Positions 10,151 to 20,928 of a stretch of DNA of 64,000 nt are shown here, piece by piece. Below the pieces are notes generated by a model. It ran no database searches. It saw only the letters and a list, made by a program, of their open reading frames with translations, and was not told where the DNA came from. The stretch's first letter is position 1; each line of letters opens with the position of its first letter. The DNA is from Alsobacter soli (lineage in GTDB: Bacteria; Pseudomonadota; Alphaproteobacteria; Rhizobiales; Beijerinckiaceae), in NCBI RefSeq assembly GCF_003004785.1, contig NZ_PVZS01000024.1, positions 1 to 64,000 of the forward strand, in the 5' to 3' direction. The position numbers and the translations under genes are program-made.

Positions 10151-11596
10151 ATGGCGAACCGCTGCCGGAGGCGTGCGCCGGCCCTGCTGGGGCTCGCGGC
10201 CATGGCTTGCCTTTCGGCGCCGGGCGCCTCGTCGCGCGCCGCGGCCCAGGGCGCGCCGCCGCCAGCGGCGAAGCAGGACCCCGCCTACGACGCGGCCAGG
10301 AGCGCCTTCGACCAGCTCCCCGAGGCGGACCGCAAGGCGGTCCAGGAAGCCCTCATCTGGACCGGCGATTTCGCCGGCGCGGGAACAGGCGGCTTCGGAC
10401 CGCTCACGTTCAGGGCCATCGTGGCTTTCCAGAAGAGGCTCGGCGTTTCCTCCGACGGGATCCTGCAGCCGAAGGACCGGGCCGCGCTGGACGCCGCCGC
10501 CGCCCGGGCCAAGCAGGCGTTGGGGTTCGCCAAGATCGCGGAGCCGCGCAGCGGAGTGCGCATCGGCGTGCCCGGGCGCCTGTTCGACAGGCCGCCCCAA
10601 CCCGTGCCCGGGGGCGTCCGCTACACGGGGCCGGGCGGCGCACTGCTGGAGACGATCAGCCTGCCGGGCGGCCCGGCGGACCTCCCGGCGCTGTTCGATC
10701 GCTACAAGGCGGACGGCCCCGGCCGGCGCACCACCTACAAGGTGCTGCGCCCCGACTGGTTCGTCACCGCCGCCGATCTGGAGGGCCGGAAGACCTACAC
10801 GCGCATCGCAAGCGGCCCCGCAGGGCTGCGCGGCTTCACCTTCACCTACCCGGCGACGCCCGGAAACGAGCTCGACCGCCTCGCGATCGCCGTCGCGAAC
10901 AGCTTCGAGCCGTTCCCGACGACGCCGGCCCAGGGCGGACCGCGGGCCAACGCCGGCCCGGCGCCCGGCCCTGCTTCGGCCGCGCCCCCGGCGCCCGCGA
11001 GCGGTCCGACCCTCCTGGGTTCGGCCTTGGTGGTCGCCCCCGGCCGCGCCGTGACGACCGCGCCCCTCGCGGCGTGCGCGGCGCCGACCGTGGACCGCAA
11101 GCCGGCGAAAGTCCTCGCGGTCGACAAGGCGGCGGGCCTGGGGCTGCTGGAGGCCGCCGGCCTGCGCGCGCCGGCGCTTCCGGTCGCGGCTGACTCGCTC
11201 GCCGACGGCGCCCCGCTGGTCGCGCTCGGCCTGTCGGGCGCGCCCGATCCGCAACTCGCCGTGGCGGCGGCCGAAGCCCGCGCGCCCGCCGGCGCCGCGA
11301 CGCTGCGCGTCTTCGCGCCCCTCCAGAAGGGGGCCGCCGGCACGGTGATCTTCGACCGTCGTGGCCGTGTGGCCGGCCTGGTCGCCGGGGACGCGCCCGA
11401 GCCCAGGATGGTGGCCGGCGTGGCGCCGGCGACAAGTTGGCCCGCCGTGAGCGGCGCGGCCGTGGCGCGGTTCCTGGCCGCGAACGGCGTCCAGCCCGGC
11501 GCGGGCGCCGGGTCAGCCGAGCCCCTCAGCGCCGGCCAGATCGCCGCCGCCGCCAAGGGCGCCGTGCTCGCAGTGGAGTGCCCGAAGGCGCCGTGA
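10151..11596 (+). CDS. Exported peptidoglycan-binding protein with degenerate trypsin-like domain
   Basis: A 481-residue secreted protein started at the ATG at 10151, which has GGGAG upstream and a basic, then hydrophobic signal peptide (MANRCRRRAPALLGLAAMA). An earlier in-frame start would put 41 non-signal residues in front. Residues about 55-115 form a PG_binding_1-like domain (GFGPLTFRAIVAFQKRLGV). A middle domain (about 125-265) is unassigned, followed by a Pro/Ala linker. The last 190 residues have the trypsin/S1C beta-barrel pattern (GSALVVAPGRAVTT; GTVIFDRRGRVAGLV), but the usual catalytic His and Ser positions carry other residues. It is probably a non-proteolytic wall-associated scaffold. 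It diverges from the alpha-2-macroglobulin gene across 179 bases. Confidence 0.78.
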   Translation: MANRCRRRAPALLGLAAMACLSAPGASSRAAAQGAPPPAAKQDPAYDAARSAFDQLPEADRKAVQEALIWTGDFAGAGTGGFGPLTFRAIVAFQKRLGVSSDGILQPKDRAALDAAAARAKQALGFAKIAEPRSGVRIGVPGRLFDRPPQPVPGGVRYTGPGGALLETISLPGGPADLPALFDRYKADGPGRRTTYKVLRPDWFVTAADLEGRKTYTRIASGPAGLRGFTFTYPATPGNELDRLAIAVANSFEPFPTTPAQGGPRANAGPAPGPASAAPPAPASGPTLLGSALVVAPGRAVTTAPLAACAAPTVDRKPAKVLAVDKAAGLGLLEAAGLRAPALPVAADSLADGAPLVALGLSGAPDPQLAVAAAEARAPAGAATLRVFAPLQKGAAGTVIFDRRGRVAGLVAGDAPEPRMVAGVAPATSWPAVSGAAVARFLAANGVQPGAGAGSAEPLSAGQIAAAAKGAVLAVECPKAP

Positions 11597-11620
11597 AGGG
11601 GCGCGGTCCGACGGTCCTCG

Positions 11621-11670
11621 CCGTCATCCCCGGCGGCTGCGCAGCAGGCCGGGAAGGGGATCCAGGGGCC
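11621..11670. repeat. Family B repeat arm
   Basis: CCGTCATCCCCGGCGG through GGAAGGGGATCCAGGGG, a single arm between the convergent peptidoglycan-binding gene and purU. Confidence 0.65.
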
Positions 11671-11684
11671 AGAAGCGTGGCGCC

Positions 11685-12548
11685 TCAGCCGGTGAACACC
11701 ACCGTCTTGCGGCCGTTCAGGATGACGCGGTCATCCAGGTGGTCGGCCAGCGCCCGGGAGAGCACGCGCCGCTCGATGTCGCGGCCCTTGCGGACGAGGT
11801 CGTCCGGCGTGTCGCGGTGGGAGATGCGCTCCACGTCCTGCTCGATGATCGGGCCCTCGTCGAGGTCCGACGTGACGTAGTGCGCCGTGGCGCCGATGAG
11901 CTTCACGCCGCGCTCGTGCGCCTGGTGGTAGGGCTTGGCGCCCTTGAAGCCCGGCAGGAACGAGTGGTGGATGTTGATGCAGCGGCCGCTGAGCTTCGCC
12001 GCGAGCCCGTCCGAGAGCACCTGCATGTAGCGCGCGAGCACGACGACCTCCGTCCCGGTGCTCTTGACCAGGTCCCAGAGCTGCGCCTCCTGCTCCATCT
12101 TGGTCTGCCGCGTCACCGGCAGGTAGTGGAAGGGCGCGCCGTCCAGATCGATGTGGGAGTAGGTCTCGCGCGGGTGGTTCGCCACCACGGCCGAGACGTC
12201 CATGTTCAGCTCGCCGTTGCGCTGGCGATAGAGCAGGTCGACCAGGCAGTGGTCGAACTTGGACACGAGCAGCATCACCTTGCGGCGCTCGCCGCGCCCT
12301 CGGATCGTCCATTCCATGCCGAACCGCTCGGCCACGGGCTGGAACTGCTCCCGCAGGTCCGCCGCGGTCTGCTGCTTCTCCACCCCGTTGAACACGACGC
12401 GCATGAAGAAGCGGCCGGTCTCGGTGTCGTCGAACTGCTGCGCGTCCAGGATGTTGCAGCCGGCCTCGAACAGCAGCGTCGAGACCGCGGCCACGATGCC
12501 GGGCCGGTTGGGGCAGGAGAGCTTGAGGACGAAGGACTCGAGGGTCAT
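11685..12548 (-). CDS. purU: Formyltetrahydrofolate deformylase
   Basis: A 287-residue PurU, which hydrolyses 10-formyl-tetrahydrofolate to formate and tetrahydrofolate and so balances one-carbon pools. The N-terminal ACT domain begins [19 protein letters not shown]. The C-terminal formyltransferase-like domain contains [36 protein letters not shown] and a C-terminal VVFTG. The start at 12548 aligns with the family; longer frames run through non-homologous sequence. It is the last gene of the minus-strand urea block, 116 bases after the HupE gene, and may have its own promoter. I saw no folate riboswitch in the leader. Confidence 0.93.
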   Translation of the reverse strand: MTLESFVLKLSCPNRPGIVAAVSTLLFEAGCNILDAQQFDDTETGRFFMRVVFNGVEKQQTAADLREQFQPVAERFGMEWTIRGRGERRKVMLLVSKFDHCLVDLLYRQRNGELNMDVSAVVANHPRETYSHIDLDGAPFHYLPVTRQTKMEQEAQLWDLVKSTGTEVVVLARYMQVLSDGLAAKLSGRCINIHHSFLPGFKGAKPYHQAHERGVKLIGATAHYVTSDLDEGPIIEQDVERISHRDTPDDLVRKGRDIERRVLSRALADHLDDRVILNGRKTVVFTG

Positions 12549-12664
12549 GGGCTGGGATCCCGGCGCAGGGTTTGGGCGCTGCCTACAGAAAGGCGCGCCA
12601 TCCTGCAATGCAGCATAGCGCGCCATGGGGTCGGGACTGGCCTGCGGGGGACCGATGCGTGCCT

Positions 12665-13246
12665 TCAGCCGACCAGCAGCGTGGCTCCGGCCGCCAGCAC
12701 GGCGCCGCCTGCGAGCCGCAGGCTCAGCGCCGAGCCGGTCCGCTTGCCCACGGTTGCAAGCGCAAGGCCTGCGAGGTGCAGCGCCGCGGTTGCGGCCAGG
12801 AAGCCCGCTCCATAAGCAAGGCCTGCCGCATTCATGGGCGCCTCGGCCCCATGGGCGTAGCCGTGGAAGACGGCGAAGGCGGCGCACAGCGCGGCTCCGA
12901 GCGCGATCGGGGCCCGCACACCGCAGGCGACCGCCAGGCCGAGGATGGCGACCGACAGCGCGATCCCAGTCTCCGCGAAGGGCAAGGCCACACCCGCCGA
13001 CCCCAATGTAGCCGCCGCGGCCATGGCGGCGATGAAGGCGGCCGGCCAGGCCCACCGCGCCGCGCCGCCGACAAAGCCGCCCCAAAGCCCGACGGCCGTC
13101 ATGGCGATCACGTGGTCGAGCCCGGAGAAGGGGTGAGCGAAGCCCATCCCGAACCCATGCATGTGCGGTTCAAGGCCCGTATGGGCGAGGGCAGGGGTGG
13201 CGAGAGGGATCAGGATGGCCGCGGCGGCAGGAAGGTGAGGCTTCAT
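12665..13246 (-). CDS. HupE/UreJ-family metal permease
   Basis: A 193-residue polytopic membrane protein with signal-like N-terminus ([24 protein letters not shown]) and about six hydrophobic segments. The motif [12 protein letters not shown] is the HupE/UreJ signature, in which histidines and an aspartate bind nickel (or cobalt). It lies 47 bases downstream of ureG, so it most likely imports or retains Ni2+ for urease maturation. Length and motif match UreJ. Metal specificity is inferred from the operon. Confidence 0.88.
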   Translation of the reverse strand: MKPHLPAAAAILIPLATPALAHTGLEPHMHGFGMGFAHPFSGLDHVIAMTAVGLWGGFVGGAARWAWPAAFIAAMAAAATLGSAGVALPFAETGIALSVAILGLAVACGVRAPIALGAALCAAFAVFHGYAHGAEAPMNAAGLAYGAGFLAATAALHLAGLALATVGKRTGSALSLRLAGGAVLAAGATLLVG

Positions 13247-13293
13247 GCGGATCTCCGAAGGACAAAGTCCCGCCTTCCGATGCAATGTGCGTG

Positions 13294-13914
13294 CTAGGCC
13301 TTCAGCCCGCCCGCTTTCTCGATGAACGCCGCGACGGCCTCCACGCCCTCGCCCGAGCGCACGTTGGTGAATACATAGGGTCGGTCCCGCCGCATCAGCC
13401 TGGAGTCGCGGTCCATCACCTCCAGGCTCGCGCCCACGAAGGGGGCGAGGTCGATCTTGTTGATCACCAGCAGGTCCGAGCGGGTGATGCCCGGGCCGCC
13501 TTTGCGGGGGATCTTCTCCCCGCCCGACACGTCGATCACGTACACGGTGATGTCCGCCAGCTCGGGCGAGAACGTCGCGGCCAGGTTGTCGCCGCCCGAC
13601 TCGATCAGGATAAGGTCCAGGCCGGGGAAGCGCTTCGTCATCTGGTCGATGGCCGCGAGATTGATGGAGCAGTCCTCCCGGATGGCCGTGTGCGGGCAGC
13701 CGCCCGTCTCGACGCCCATGATCCGTTCCTCGGGCAGGGCGCCCGCCACGGTGAGCAGGCGCGCGTCCTCCTTGGTGTAGATGTCGTTGGTGATGGCGCA
13801 GAGGTCGTAGGCGTCGCGGAAGCGCTTGCACAGCGCCTCCATCAGGGCCGTTTTGCCGGATCCGACAGGCCCGCCGATGCCGACGCGAAGCGGGCCGTGG
13901 CTGGATCTTGTCAT
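13294..13914 (-). CDS. ureG: Urease accessory GTPase UreG
   Basis: UreG hydrolyses GTP while delivering nickel into apo-urease together with UreD, UreF and UreE. The 206-residue protein has a P-loop [12 protein letters not shown] near the N-terminus, the metal-binding CPH motif in [13 protein letters not shown], and [17 protein letters not shown], all typical of UreG. I chose the ATG at 13914, preceded by GAGGAG with seven-base spacing, over an in-frame start 12 codons upstream. Confidence 0.95.
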   Translation of the reverse strand: MTRSSHGPLRVGIGGPVGSGKTALMEALCKRFRDAYDLCAITNDIYTKEDARLLTVAGALPEERIMGVETGGCPHTAIREDCSINLAAIDQMTKRFPGLDLILIESGGDNLAATFSPELADITVYVIDVSGGEKIPRKGGPGITRSDLLVINKIDLAPFVGASLEVMDRDSRLMRRDRPYVFTNVRSGEGVEAVAAFIEKAGGLKA

Positions 13915-13970
13915 GGTGTGCACTCCTCGGTGTTGCGGCTTCTCATCCAAGATCTACGCCAGCCCCCAGC

Positions 13971-14010
13971 CGTCCCAGCGAGGAGCGCAGCGACGAAACA
14001 ATCCAGGGGA
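13971..14010. repeat. Degenerate family A repeat arm
   Basis: CGTCCCAGCGAGGAGCGCAG followed by GACGAAACAATCCAGG. A single decayed arm in the gap between ureF and ureG. Confidence 0.55.
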
Positions 14011-14024
14011 CCAGGCGCTCAGTG

Positions 14025-14705
14025 CTATGACCGGAACAGCCGCGAATACTGCGTCTCATGCCTCAACGACGCGATGTCGGAGCGGAACGCCGCGGAGCCG
14101 ACGTCGTCGAGCGTCGAAGCCTCCGCGAAGGCGGCTGCCCGGCGGACCTCCGACACGAGCGCCGCAATGATGCGCTGGCCGTCGGTCTGGCCGATCGGCC
14201 CCAGGCGCACCACGGCCGAGACCAGGTTGCCCACGAAGGCCAGCAGCGCTGCTTCCAACGTCGCGCCGAGCGGGACACCGTGTCCGGCCGCCGCGACGCC
14301 GAGCGCCACCGGATAGGCCACATCGCCGTTCCAGCAGGCGGCGAGCCGGTCCACCGCCGCGCAGGGCCATGCCGTGCGTACGGCCAGGAGGAAGGCGTTG
14401 CCTTGCTGCGTGGCCTCCAGATGCCGCTCCCGCGAAGGCTGCAGGGCGTTGGCCAGTTCGCAGACGCCGCAGAGCGCCTCGTCGTCGGTCGCTGCCGCTG
14501 CCCGCCAAGCGGCGGCGAGCAGCACGGCGTCGTTCCGGCCCGAGCCCAGCGCCAGGAGATCCGCCAGCCAGGCCTCGGCGGTGGCGGCGTCCTTGACCTG
14601 CCCGGTCTCCACCGCCCATTCGAGCCCGTGCGAATAGGCGAAGGCCCCCACCGGAAAGGCCGGCGACAGCCAGACCAGCAGCGGCAGCATGCCGCTCTCA
14701 GCCAT
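14025..14705 (-). CDS. ureF: Urease accessory protein UreF
   Basis: A 226-residue all-helical UreF, which with UreD and UreG forms the complex that loads nickel into urease. The N-terminus (LPLLVWLSPAFPVGAFAYS) carries the conserved UreF segment SPAFPVGAF-YSHGLE. The start at 14705 overlaps the end of ureE by eight bases, indicating translational coupling. The longer upstream frame is merely the out-of-frame reading of the histidine-rich ureE tail. Confidence 0.93.
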   Translation of the reverse strand: MAESGMLPLLVWLSPAFPVGAFAYSHGLEWAVETGQVKDAATAEAWLADLLALGSGRNDAVLLAAAWRAAAATDDEALCGVCELANALQPSRERHLEATQQGNAFLLAVRTAWPCAAVDRLAACWNGDVAYPVALGVAAAGHGVPLGATLEAALLAFVGNLVSAVVRLGPIGQTDGQRIIAALVSEVRRAAAFAEASTLDDVGSAAFRSDIASLRHETQYSRLFRS

Positions 14706-15381
14706 GTGAATGCTTGTGCCCGTGATGGGCGTGCTCGTGGTGATGGTCGTGCCCGCAGCCGCAGCCCTCGCCATGGCTGTGCTGATGAGCGTGCGCTTCG
14801 TCTTGCGAATGCGAGTAGCCGTGCTCATGGGCATGATCATGGGCGTGCTCATGGCTATGATCATGCCCGCAGCCGCAGGACTCCCCCTGGGCGTGACCAT
14901 GCTCGTGGCCGTGCCCGTGATCATGGGCGTGGTGGGCGTGCGCATGGCCGCCCTCATAGGCGCCGCGCTCCGGCTGGAACGGGCGCTCCACGGCGGCGAC
15001 CTCGGCCCCGAGGCCGCGCACCATCTCCACCAGCACGTGGTCGTCCTCGATCCAGATCGCGTCCTCGCCGATCTCGGCGGGCGTGTGCCGGTTGCCGATG
15101 TGCCAGGCGAGTCGCATCAGGCGCTTGGGATTGCCGGCCCGGATCTCGATGAGTTTCTGCGGCGCGGCCTTCACCAGCACGAGCGAGCCGTCTTCCAGTT
15201 TCAGGGCGTCGCCGTCGTTGAGCACGCTCGCCTTCTCCAGGTCGAGCAGGAACTCCGTGCCCTTCTCGCCGGTCAGCGCCACGCGGCGGCGATGGCGGCC
15301 CTCATGGTCCAGGGTGACGGCGTCCACGACGCGGTCGGCCTTGACGGCGGGCTTGCGGACGACGGCGGCGGCGCGAAGCAT
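14698..15381 (-). CDS. ureE: Urease nickel metallochaperone UreE with long His-rich tail
   Basis: A 227-residue UreE that binds Ni2+ and passes it to UreG. The conserved core (residues about 1-145) includes LAWHIGNRHTPAEI, whose histidine is the inter-subunit nickel ligand. The C-terminal 85 residues are a metal-binding tail with about 33 histidines, mostly as alternating HxH, and two near-identical cysteine modules (SCGCGHDHSHEH and GCGCGHDHHHEH). The tail is unusually long and adds cysteine to the usual His-only design. The start at 15381 opens with MLRAAAVV; the longer upstream frame lacks similarity. It overlaps ureF by eight bases. Confidence 0.94.
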   Translation of the reverse strand: MLRAAAVVRKPAVKADRVVDAVTLDHEGRHRRRVALTGEKGTEFLLDLEKASVLNDGDALKLEDGSLVLVKAAPQKLIEIRAGNPKRLMRLAWHIGNRHTPAEIGEDAIWIEDDHVLVEMVRGLGAEVAAVERPFQPERGAYEGGHAHAHHAHDHGHGHEHGHAQGESCGCGHDHSHEHAHDHAHEHGYSHSQDEAHAHQHSHGEGCGCGHDHHHEHAHHGHKHSHG

Positions 15382-15431
15382 GGGCGGAACTCCGATGGTG
15401 AACGCGCCCGTCCTAGCACGGCGCGCGCCAG

Positions 15432-16628
15432 TTAGGCATCCGCCCGGTGCCGTCGCACCACGAGGCCGATCGCTACCATGCAGAGCGCAGCCAGCGCGGC
15501 CAGCGCGCCGCACATCGCGATCGCGGCGGTCACGCCGGCCTGTTCGGCCACGATGGCGTAGACGAGCGGCGCCAGCGCGAAGGAGAAGTTCTGCACGGGC
15601 GCGATCTTGCCCGAATAGGTGCCGTAGACGGCCGAGCCGAAGACCCAGAGCGGCAGCGCCACCCGGGTCACGCCGAGCAGGCCCGAGCCGATGCTGTAGA
15701 TCAGGATGAAGGCCGTCGCGCCCGCCACCGAGCCCTTCAGCGCCGCCACCAACACGAAGGAAAATGTCATCACCAGGGAGGCGAAGATGGCGGAGGCGAT
15801 GGGCGACACCCGCTTGCCGAGCAGGAACTCGATCAGCCGCGCGATCACCTGCAGCGCGCCCATGGAGGAGCCGAGCGTCAGGGCCAGGCTCGGGCTCATG
15901 CCGACCTCACGCAGCAGCTCCACGATGTGCAGCGACAGCCCCCAGGACACGAACCCCGAGCACGCGAACGCCGCCATCATGGCGATCACGGCCGGGCGGA
16001 AGCCGCTGGGCTTGACCACCGGCGGGGCGCCGCCTGCGCCGTCCGCGGCCCCGCGCTCCATGGTCCTGCGCCGCGGCAGCACCCAGGCGTGCAGGGGCGC
16101 GCAGACGAGCACGTGGACGGCCGCGAAGATCATGCACATCCACCGCCAGCCGACGAGGCCTTCCAGCAACACCGTGACGGGCCAGGCGACCGACGAGGAC
16201 AGGCCCGTCATCAGCATCAGCACGATCATGCTCTGCCGGGCGTTGTGCCCGGCGAGCTGCGCGATGGCGGTGAACGAAGGAAGCGTGAGCGCCAGCGCGG
16301 TGGAGATCCCCAGCGCCAGCCAGGCCAGCGCGTAGGTGACCGGTCCGGTGACGAGCCCGAGCAGCGCCACCGACACGCCGGTCAGCAACGATCCCGCAGC
16401 CAGGAACGGCGCGGCCCCGTGCCTGTCGAGCAGGCGGCCGAGGGTCGGCGAGATCACGCCGGAGACCACCAGCATGATGGTTACGCCGCCGAAGATGAAC
16501 TCGGGCGAGACCCCGATGTCGGCCGCCATGGTGCGGCTGAGCACGCCGGGCAGATAGAACGTCGTTCCCCAGCCAACGACCTGCGTCACCGCCAGAACGG
16601 CGGTTGCGCGCCGGATCTCCTGAGCCAT
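15432..16628 (-). CDS. Major facilitator superfamily transporter
   Basis: A protein of about 398 residues with roughly 12 hydrophobic segments and MFS hallmarks (GRLLDRHG after the second segment; a central cytosolic loop with PRRRTMERG). It probably moves a small solute across the inner membrane with a proton gradient. The ATG at 16628 is preferred; a GTG two codons upstream is possible. It is inserted, in the same direction, between ureC and ureE (gap 50 bases to ureE), an unusual place. Whether it carries a urease-related solute or is a passenger cannot be told from sequence. Confidence 0.82.
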   Translation of the reverse strand: MAQEIRRATAVLAVTQVVGWGTTFYLPGVLSRTMAADIGVSPEFIFGGVTIMLVVSGVISPTLGRLLDRHGAAPFLAAGSLLTGVSVALLGLVTGPVTYALAWLALGISTALALTLPSFTAIAQLAGHNARQSMIVLMLMTGLSSSVAWPVTVLLEGLVGWRWMCMIFAAVHVLVCAPLHAWVLPRRRTMERGAADGAGGAPPVVKPSGFRPAVIAMMAAFACSGFVSWGLSLHIVELLREVGMSPSLALTLGSSMGALQVIARLIEFLLGKRVSPIASAIFASLVMTFSFVLVAALKGSVAGATAFILIYSIGSGLLGVTRVALPLWVFGSAVYGTYSGKIAPVQNFSFALAPLVYAIVAEQAGVTAAIAMCGALAALAALCMVAIGLVVRRHRADA

Positions 16629-16753
16629 CGCCACCCCGACGCGGGCGGTCGCGCGCCGCCCGAGGCGACAGCCTTAGGGCAGCCGGCCCGCCCCCGCTAG
16701 CGCGGATGCGACGCTCCCGCGCAGGGCGGGGATGCGCGGCGGGCAGGGCGACC

Positions 16754-18463
<1,710 letters not shown>

Positions 18464-18490
18464 CGTTCAGATCCCCGGAAGTTTGCAGAT

Positions 18491-18578
18491 CGTCATTGCG
18501 AGCGCAGCGAAGCAATCCAGGCGGGCTTGGGGCGCCGTCCTCTGGGTTGCTTCGTCGCTGCGCTCCTCGCAATGACGG
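18491..18578. repeat. Family A inverted pair inside the urease operon
   Basis: Left arm CGTCATTGCGAGCGCAGCGA-AGCAATCCAG and an inverted right arm ending CTCGCAATGACG, with a spacer of about 25 bases. It starts nine bases after the ureAB stop and ends before the ureC leader. A stem of more than 30 base pairs is expected in the operon mRNA. Confidence 0.85.
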
Positions 18579-18587
18579 ACAAGCGCA

Positions 18588-19208
18588 TCACAGCTTGCCC
18601 ATCACGTCCTGGCGGAAGCCGTAGACCTCCCGCTTGCCGGCGAGCGCCACGAGCCGGACCTCGCGGGTTTGGCCGGGCTCGAAGCGCACGGCCGTGCCGG
18701 CCGGGATGTCCAGGCGCATGCCGCGCGCCTGGGCGCGGTCGAAGGCGAGCGCCGGGTTGGTTTCGGCGAAGTGGTAGTGGCTGCCCACCTGTATGGGCCG
18801 GTCGCCGGTGTTGGCGACGGTGAGGGTCACGGTCTCGCGGCCCTCGTTCATGACGATGTCGCCGGCGAGGGTCGTCACCTCGCCCGGAACCAGCGCGCCG
18901 GCGGCGCCGCGGATGGGGTTGTGCACCGTGACGAGCTTGGTGCCGTCCGGGAATGTGGCCTCCACCTGCACGTCGTGGATCATCTCGGCGACGCCGTCCA
19001 TCACCTGGTCGGCGGTGATCACATGGGCGCCGGCCTCCATGAGCTCGGCCACGGAGCGGCCGTCGCGCGCGCCTTCCACCACGAAGTCGGTGATCAGGGC
19101 CACCGCCTCCGGGTGATTCAGCTTGACGCCGCGCTCCAGGCGGCGGCGCGCCACCACGGCGGCCATGGCGATCAGCAGCTTGTCCTTCTCGCGCGGGGAG
19201 AGGTTCAT
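18588..19208 (-). CDS. ureAB: Urease gamma-beta fusion subunit UreAB
   Basis: A 206-residue natural fusion of the two small urease subunits. Residues 1-100 are UreA (gamma: [39 protein letters not shown]). Residues from about 101 are UreB (beta: [53 protein letters not shown]). No stop or start separates them. Gamma-beta fusions are known, for example the small subunit of Helicobacter urease. The start at 19208 fits the UreA N-terminus. It is downstream of ureD by 13 bases and upstream of ureC. Confidence 0.95.
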   Translation of the reverse strand: MNLSPREKDKLLIAMAAVVARRRLERGVKLNHPEAVALITDFVVEGARDGRSVAELMEAGAHVITADQVMDGVAEMIHDVQVEATFPDGTKLVTVHNPIRGAAGALVPGEVTTLAGDIVMNEGRETVTLTVANTGDRPIQVGSHYHFAETNPALAFDRAQARGMRLDIPAGTAVRFEPGQTREVRLVALAGKREVYGFRQDVMGKL

Positions 19209-19221
19209 CGGGTGATCTCGC

Positions 19222-20061
19222 TCAGCATTGCCAGACCCGCGGCAGCGGGCCGGATCGGAACACGGACAGAAAGCGGGCGAGATCGGCCCGCAGGACGGCG
19301 GGCGCCTCGGCCGCGAAACGCACGCACAGCATGCCGTTCCAGGCGCTCGCGCCACAATCCGACGATGCGCCGTCCAGCGCGGCGCGCGCGTCCTCCAGGC
19401 GGCTCTCGGCGTCCGGCGCCACGTGGACCACGGTGGCGACCGCGCGGGCGCCGCCGCCCAGCGCCGGGCGGGCTAGCGTGGCGGCCAGCGGACCATCGAG
19501 GCGCACGGCCTCGGCGAAGACGAGCCCTCCGCCGCGGCGGATCTCCCAGCGGTCGTCGAACAGGCCCTCGCCAAGCGTCTCGCCGGACGCCACGCGGCCG
19601 AAGACCACGGACTCGGCCAGGGTGAGCGTGACGTCCTCGGCCATGGCGACCCGAAGGCGACGGCGCAGGCGCGAGCCGGAGAACAGGATGCATTCTTGCG
19701 GCAGCCAGGATAGGCGTGCGCCGGCGCCGAGCTCGGCAGCGACCGTGATCTCCGCCGCGGAGCCGTCCGAGCGGTAGACCTTCTCGGCCGACTGCGTCGT
19801 GAGCACCGCCTCGGCGCCCGCGTCCAGGGTGAGCGACACGTCCAGCCGGTCGCCGCCCGTCATGCCGCCGCCGGTGTTGATGAGCACGGCTTCGCAGCCG
19901 GCCGCCTTGGGAAACTTGAGGCGATAGCCGCCGGCCTCGCGCAGCGCCATGGCCTGCGTGCCGCGCCCCGTCCGGGCGAAGCGCGCGTCGATCACGCCAC
20001 GGGCGCGGATGGAGGCTGGAACTGCCCAAGCCTGAACGTCGGGCTTCGATTGGCCAAGCAT
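19222..20061 (-). CDS. ureD: Urease accessory protein UreD
   Basis: A 279-residue UreD/UreH that scaffolds nickel insertion with UreF and UreG. Recognisable features are the [14 protein letters not shown] motif, [11 protein letters not shown] and [14 protein letters not shown]. It heads the urease half of the block, 168 bases after urtE, the gap holding a family B inverted repeat. It ends 13 bases before ureAB. The start at 20061 is the first plausible ATG. Confidence 0.93.
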   Translation of the reverse strand: MLGQSKPDVQAWAVPASIRARGVIDARFARTGRGTQAMALREAGGYRLKFPKAAGCEAVLINTGGGMTGGDRLDVSLTLDAGAEAVLTTQSAEKVYRSDGSAAEITVAAELGAGARLSWLPQECILFSGSRLRRRLRVAMAEDVTLTLAESVVFGRVASGETLGEGLFDDRWEIRRGGGLVFAEAVRLDGPLAATLARPALGGGARAVATVVHVAPDAESRLEDARAALDGASSDCGASAWNGMLCVRFAAEAPAVLRADLARFLSVFRSGPLPRVWQC

Positions 20062-20095
20062 CAGCAGCCTGCCCAGCTGCGACGCATATCTCCAC

Positions 20096-20204
20096 CGTCA
20101 TCCCCGGCGCGCCGCAGGCGCGGGAAGGGGATCCAGGGGATCGAGCACAGACCCCTGGATCCCCTTCCCCTCCGCGGCTGCGCCGCTCCGGCCGGGGATG
20201 ACGG
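20096..20204. repeat. Family B inverted pair between urtE and ureD
   Basis: Left arm GTCATCCCCGGCGCGCCGCA...GGGGATCCAGGGG, right arm its inverted copy CCCCTGGATCCCCTT...CCGGGGATGACG. The loop is about a dozen bases. It sits in the only sizeable gap between the transporter and the enzyme genes. Confidence 0.85.
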
Positions 20205-20229
20205 CAATGTTGAACGATCCGCCACGATC

Positions 20230-20925
20230 TCACACCGACAGATGCCGCCGGACATCGCTTTCCGCCATCTCGCCGCGCGAGCCCGCCAGCACCACCTGCC
20301 CCCGGTCCATCACGGCGTACGTATCGCACAGGTCGCGGGCCCACTCGAAATATTGCTCGACGAGCAGGATGGCCATGTCGCCCCTCTGGCGCAGGTAGTC
20401 GATGGCGCGGCCGATGTCCTTGATGATGGAGGGCTGGATGCCTTCCGTGGGCTCGTCCAGCACCAGCAGCGACGGCCGCGTCACCAACGCCCGGCCGATG
20501 GCGAGCTGCTGCTGCTGCCCGCCCGAGAGGTCGCCGCCGCGACGGTGGAGCATGTCCTTCAGCACGGGGAAGAGGTCGAAGATCTCGTCCGGGACGAAGC
20601 GCTCCTTGCGGGGCAGGGGCGCGAAGCCTGTTTCCAGGTTTTCCTTCACGGTAAGCAGCGGGAAGATCTCGCGCCCTTGTGGAACGTAGGCCACGCCGCG
20701 GCGAGCGCGGTCATACGGGGCGAGGCCGGCGAGATCCGCGCCCTTCCAGACGATCCGGCCGCTCCGGATCGGCTGCACGCCCGTGATGGCGCGCAGCAGC
20801 GAGGACTTGCCCACGCCGTTGCGGCCGAGCACGGCCGTGACCTGCCCGGGCTGGGCCTGGAGGGAAACGCCGCGCAGCGCCTGGGCCGCGCCGTAGAAGA
20901 GGTCGATCGACTCGACGGACAGCAT
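20230..20925 (-). CDS. urtE: Urea ABC transporter ATPase UrtE
   Basis: A 231-residue LivF-type ATP-binding subunit. It has Walker A GRNGVGKSS, the signature LSGGQQQQLAIGRAL and Walker B LLVLDEPTEGIQPS. Together with UrtD it powers import through UrtB and UrtC. It lies three bases after urtD. Its assignment to urea rests on the complete urtABCDE order and on the adjoining urease genes. Confidence 0.93.
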   Translation of the reverse strand: MLSVESIDLFYGAAQALRGVSLQAQPGQVTAVLGRNGVGKSSLLRAITGVQPIRSGRIVWKGADLAGLAPYDRARRGVAYVPQGREIFPLLTVKENLETGFAPLPRKERFVPDEIFDLFPVLKDMLHRRGGDLSGGQQQQLAIGRALVTRPSLLVLDEPTEGIQPSIIKDIGRAIDYLRQRGDMAILLVEQYFEWARDLCDTYAVMDRGQVVLAGSRGEMAESDVRRHLSV

Positions 20926-20928
20926 CGT

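Noticed and set aside
12549-12664. Riboswitch in front of purU
   Set aside because: The 116-base gap shows no recognisable folate, glycine or B12 riboswitch core.
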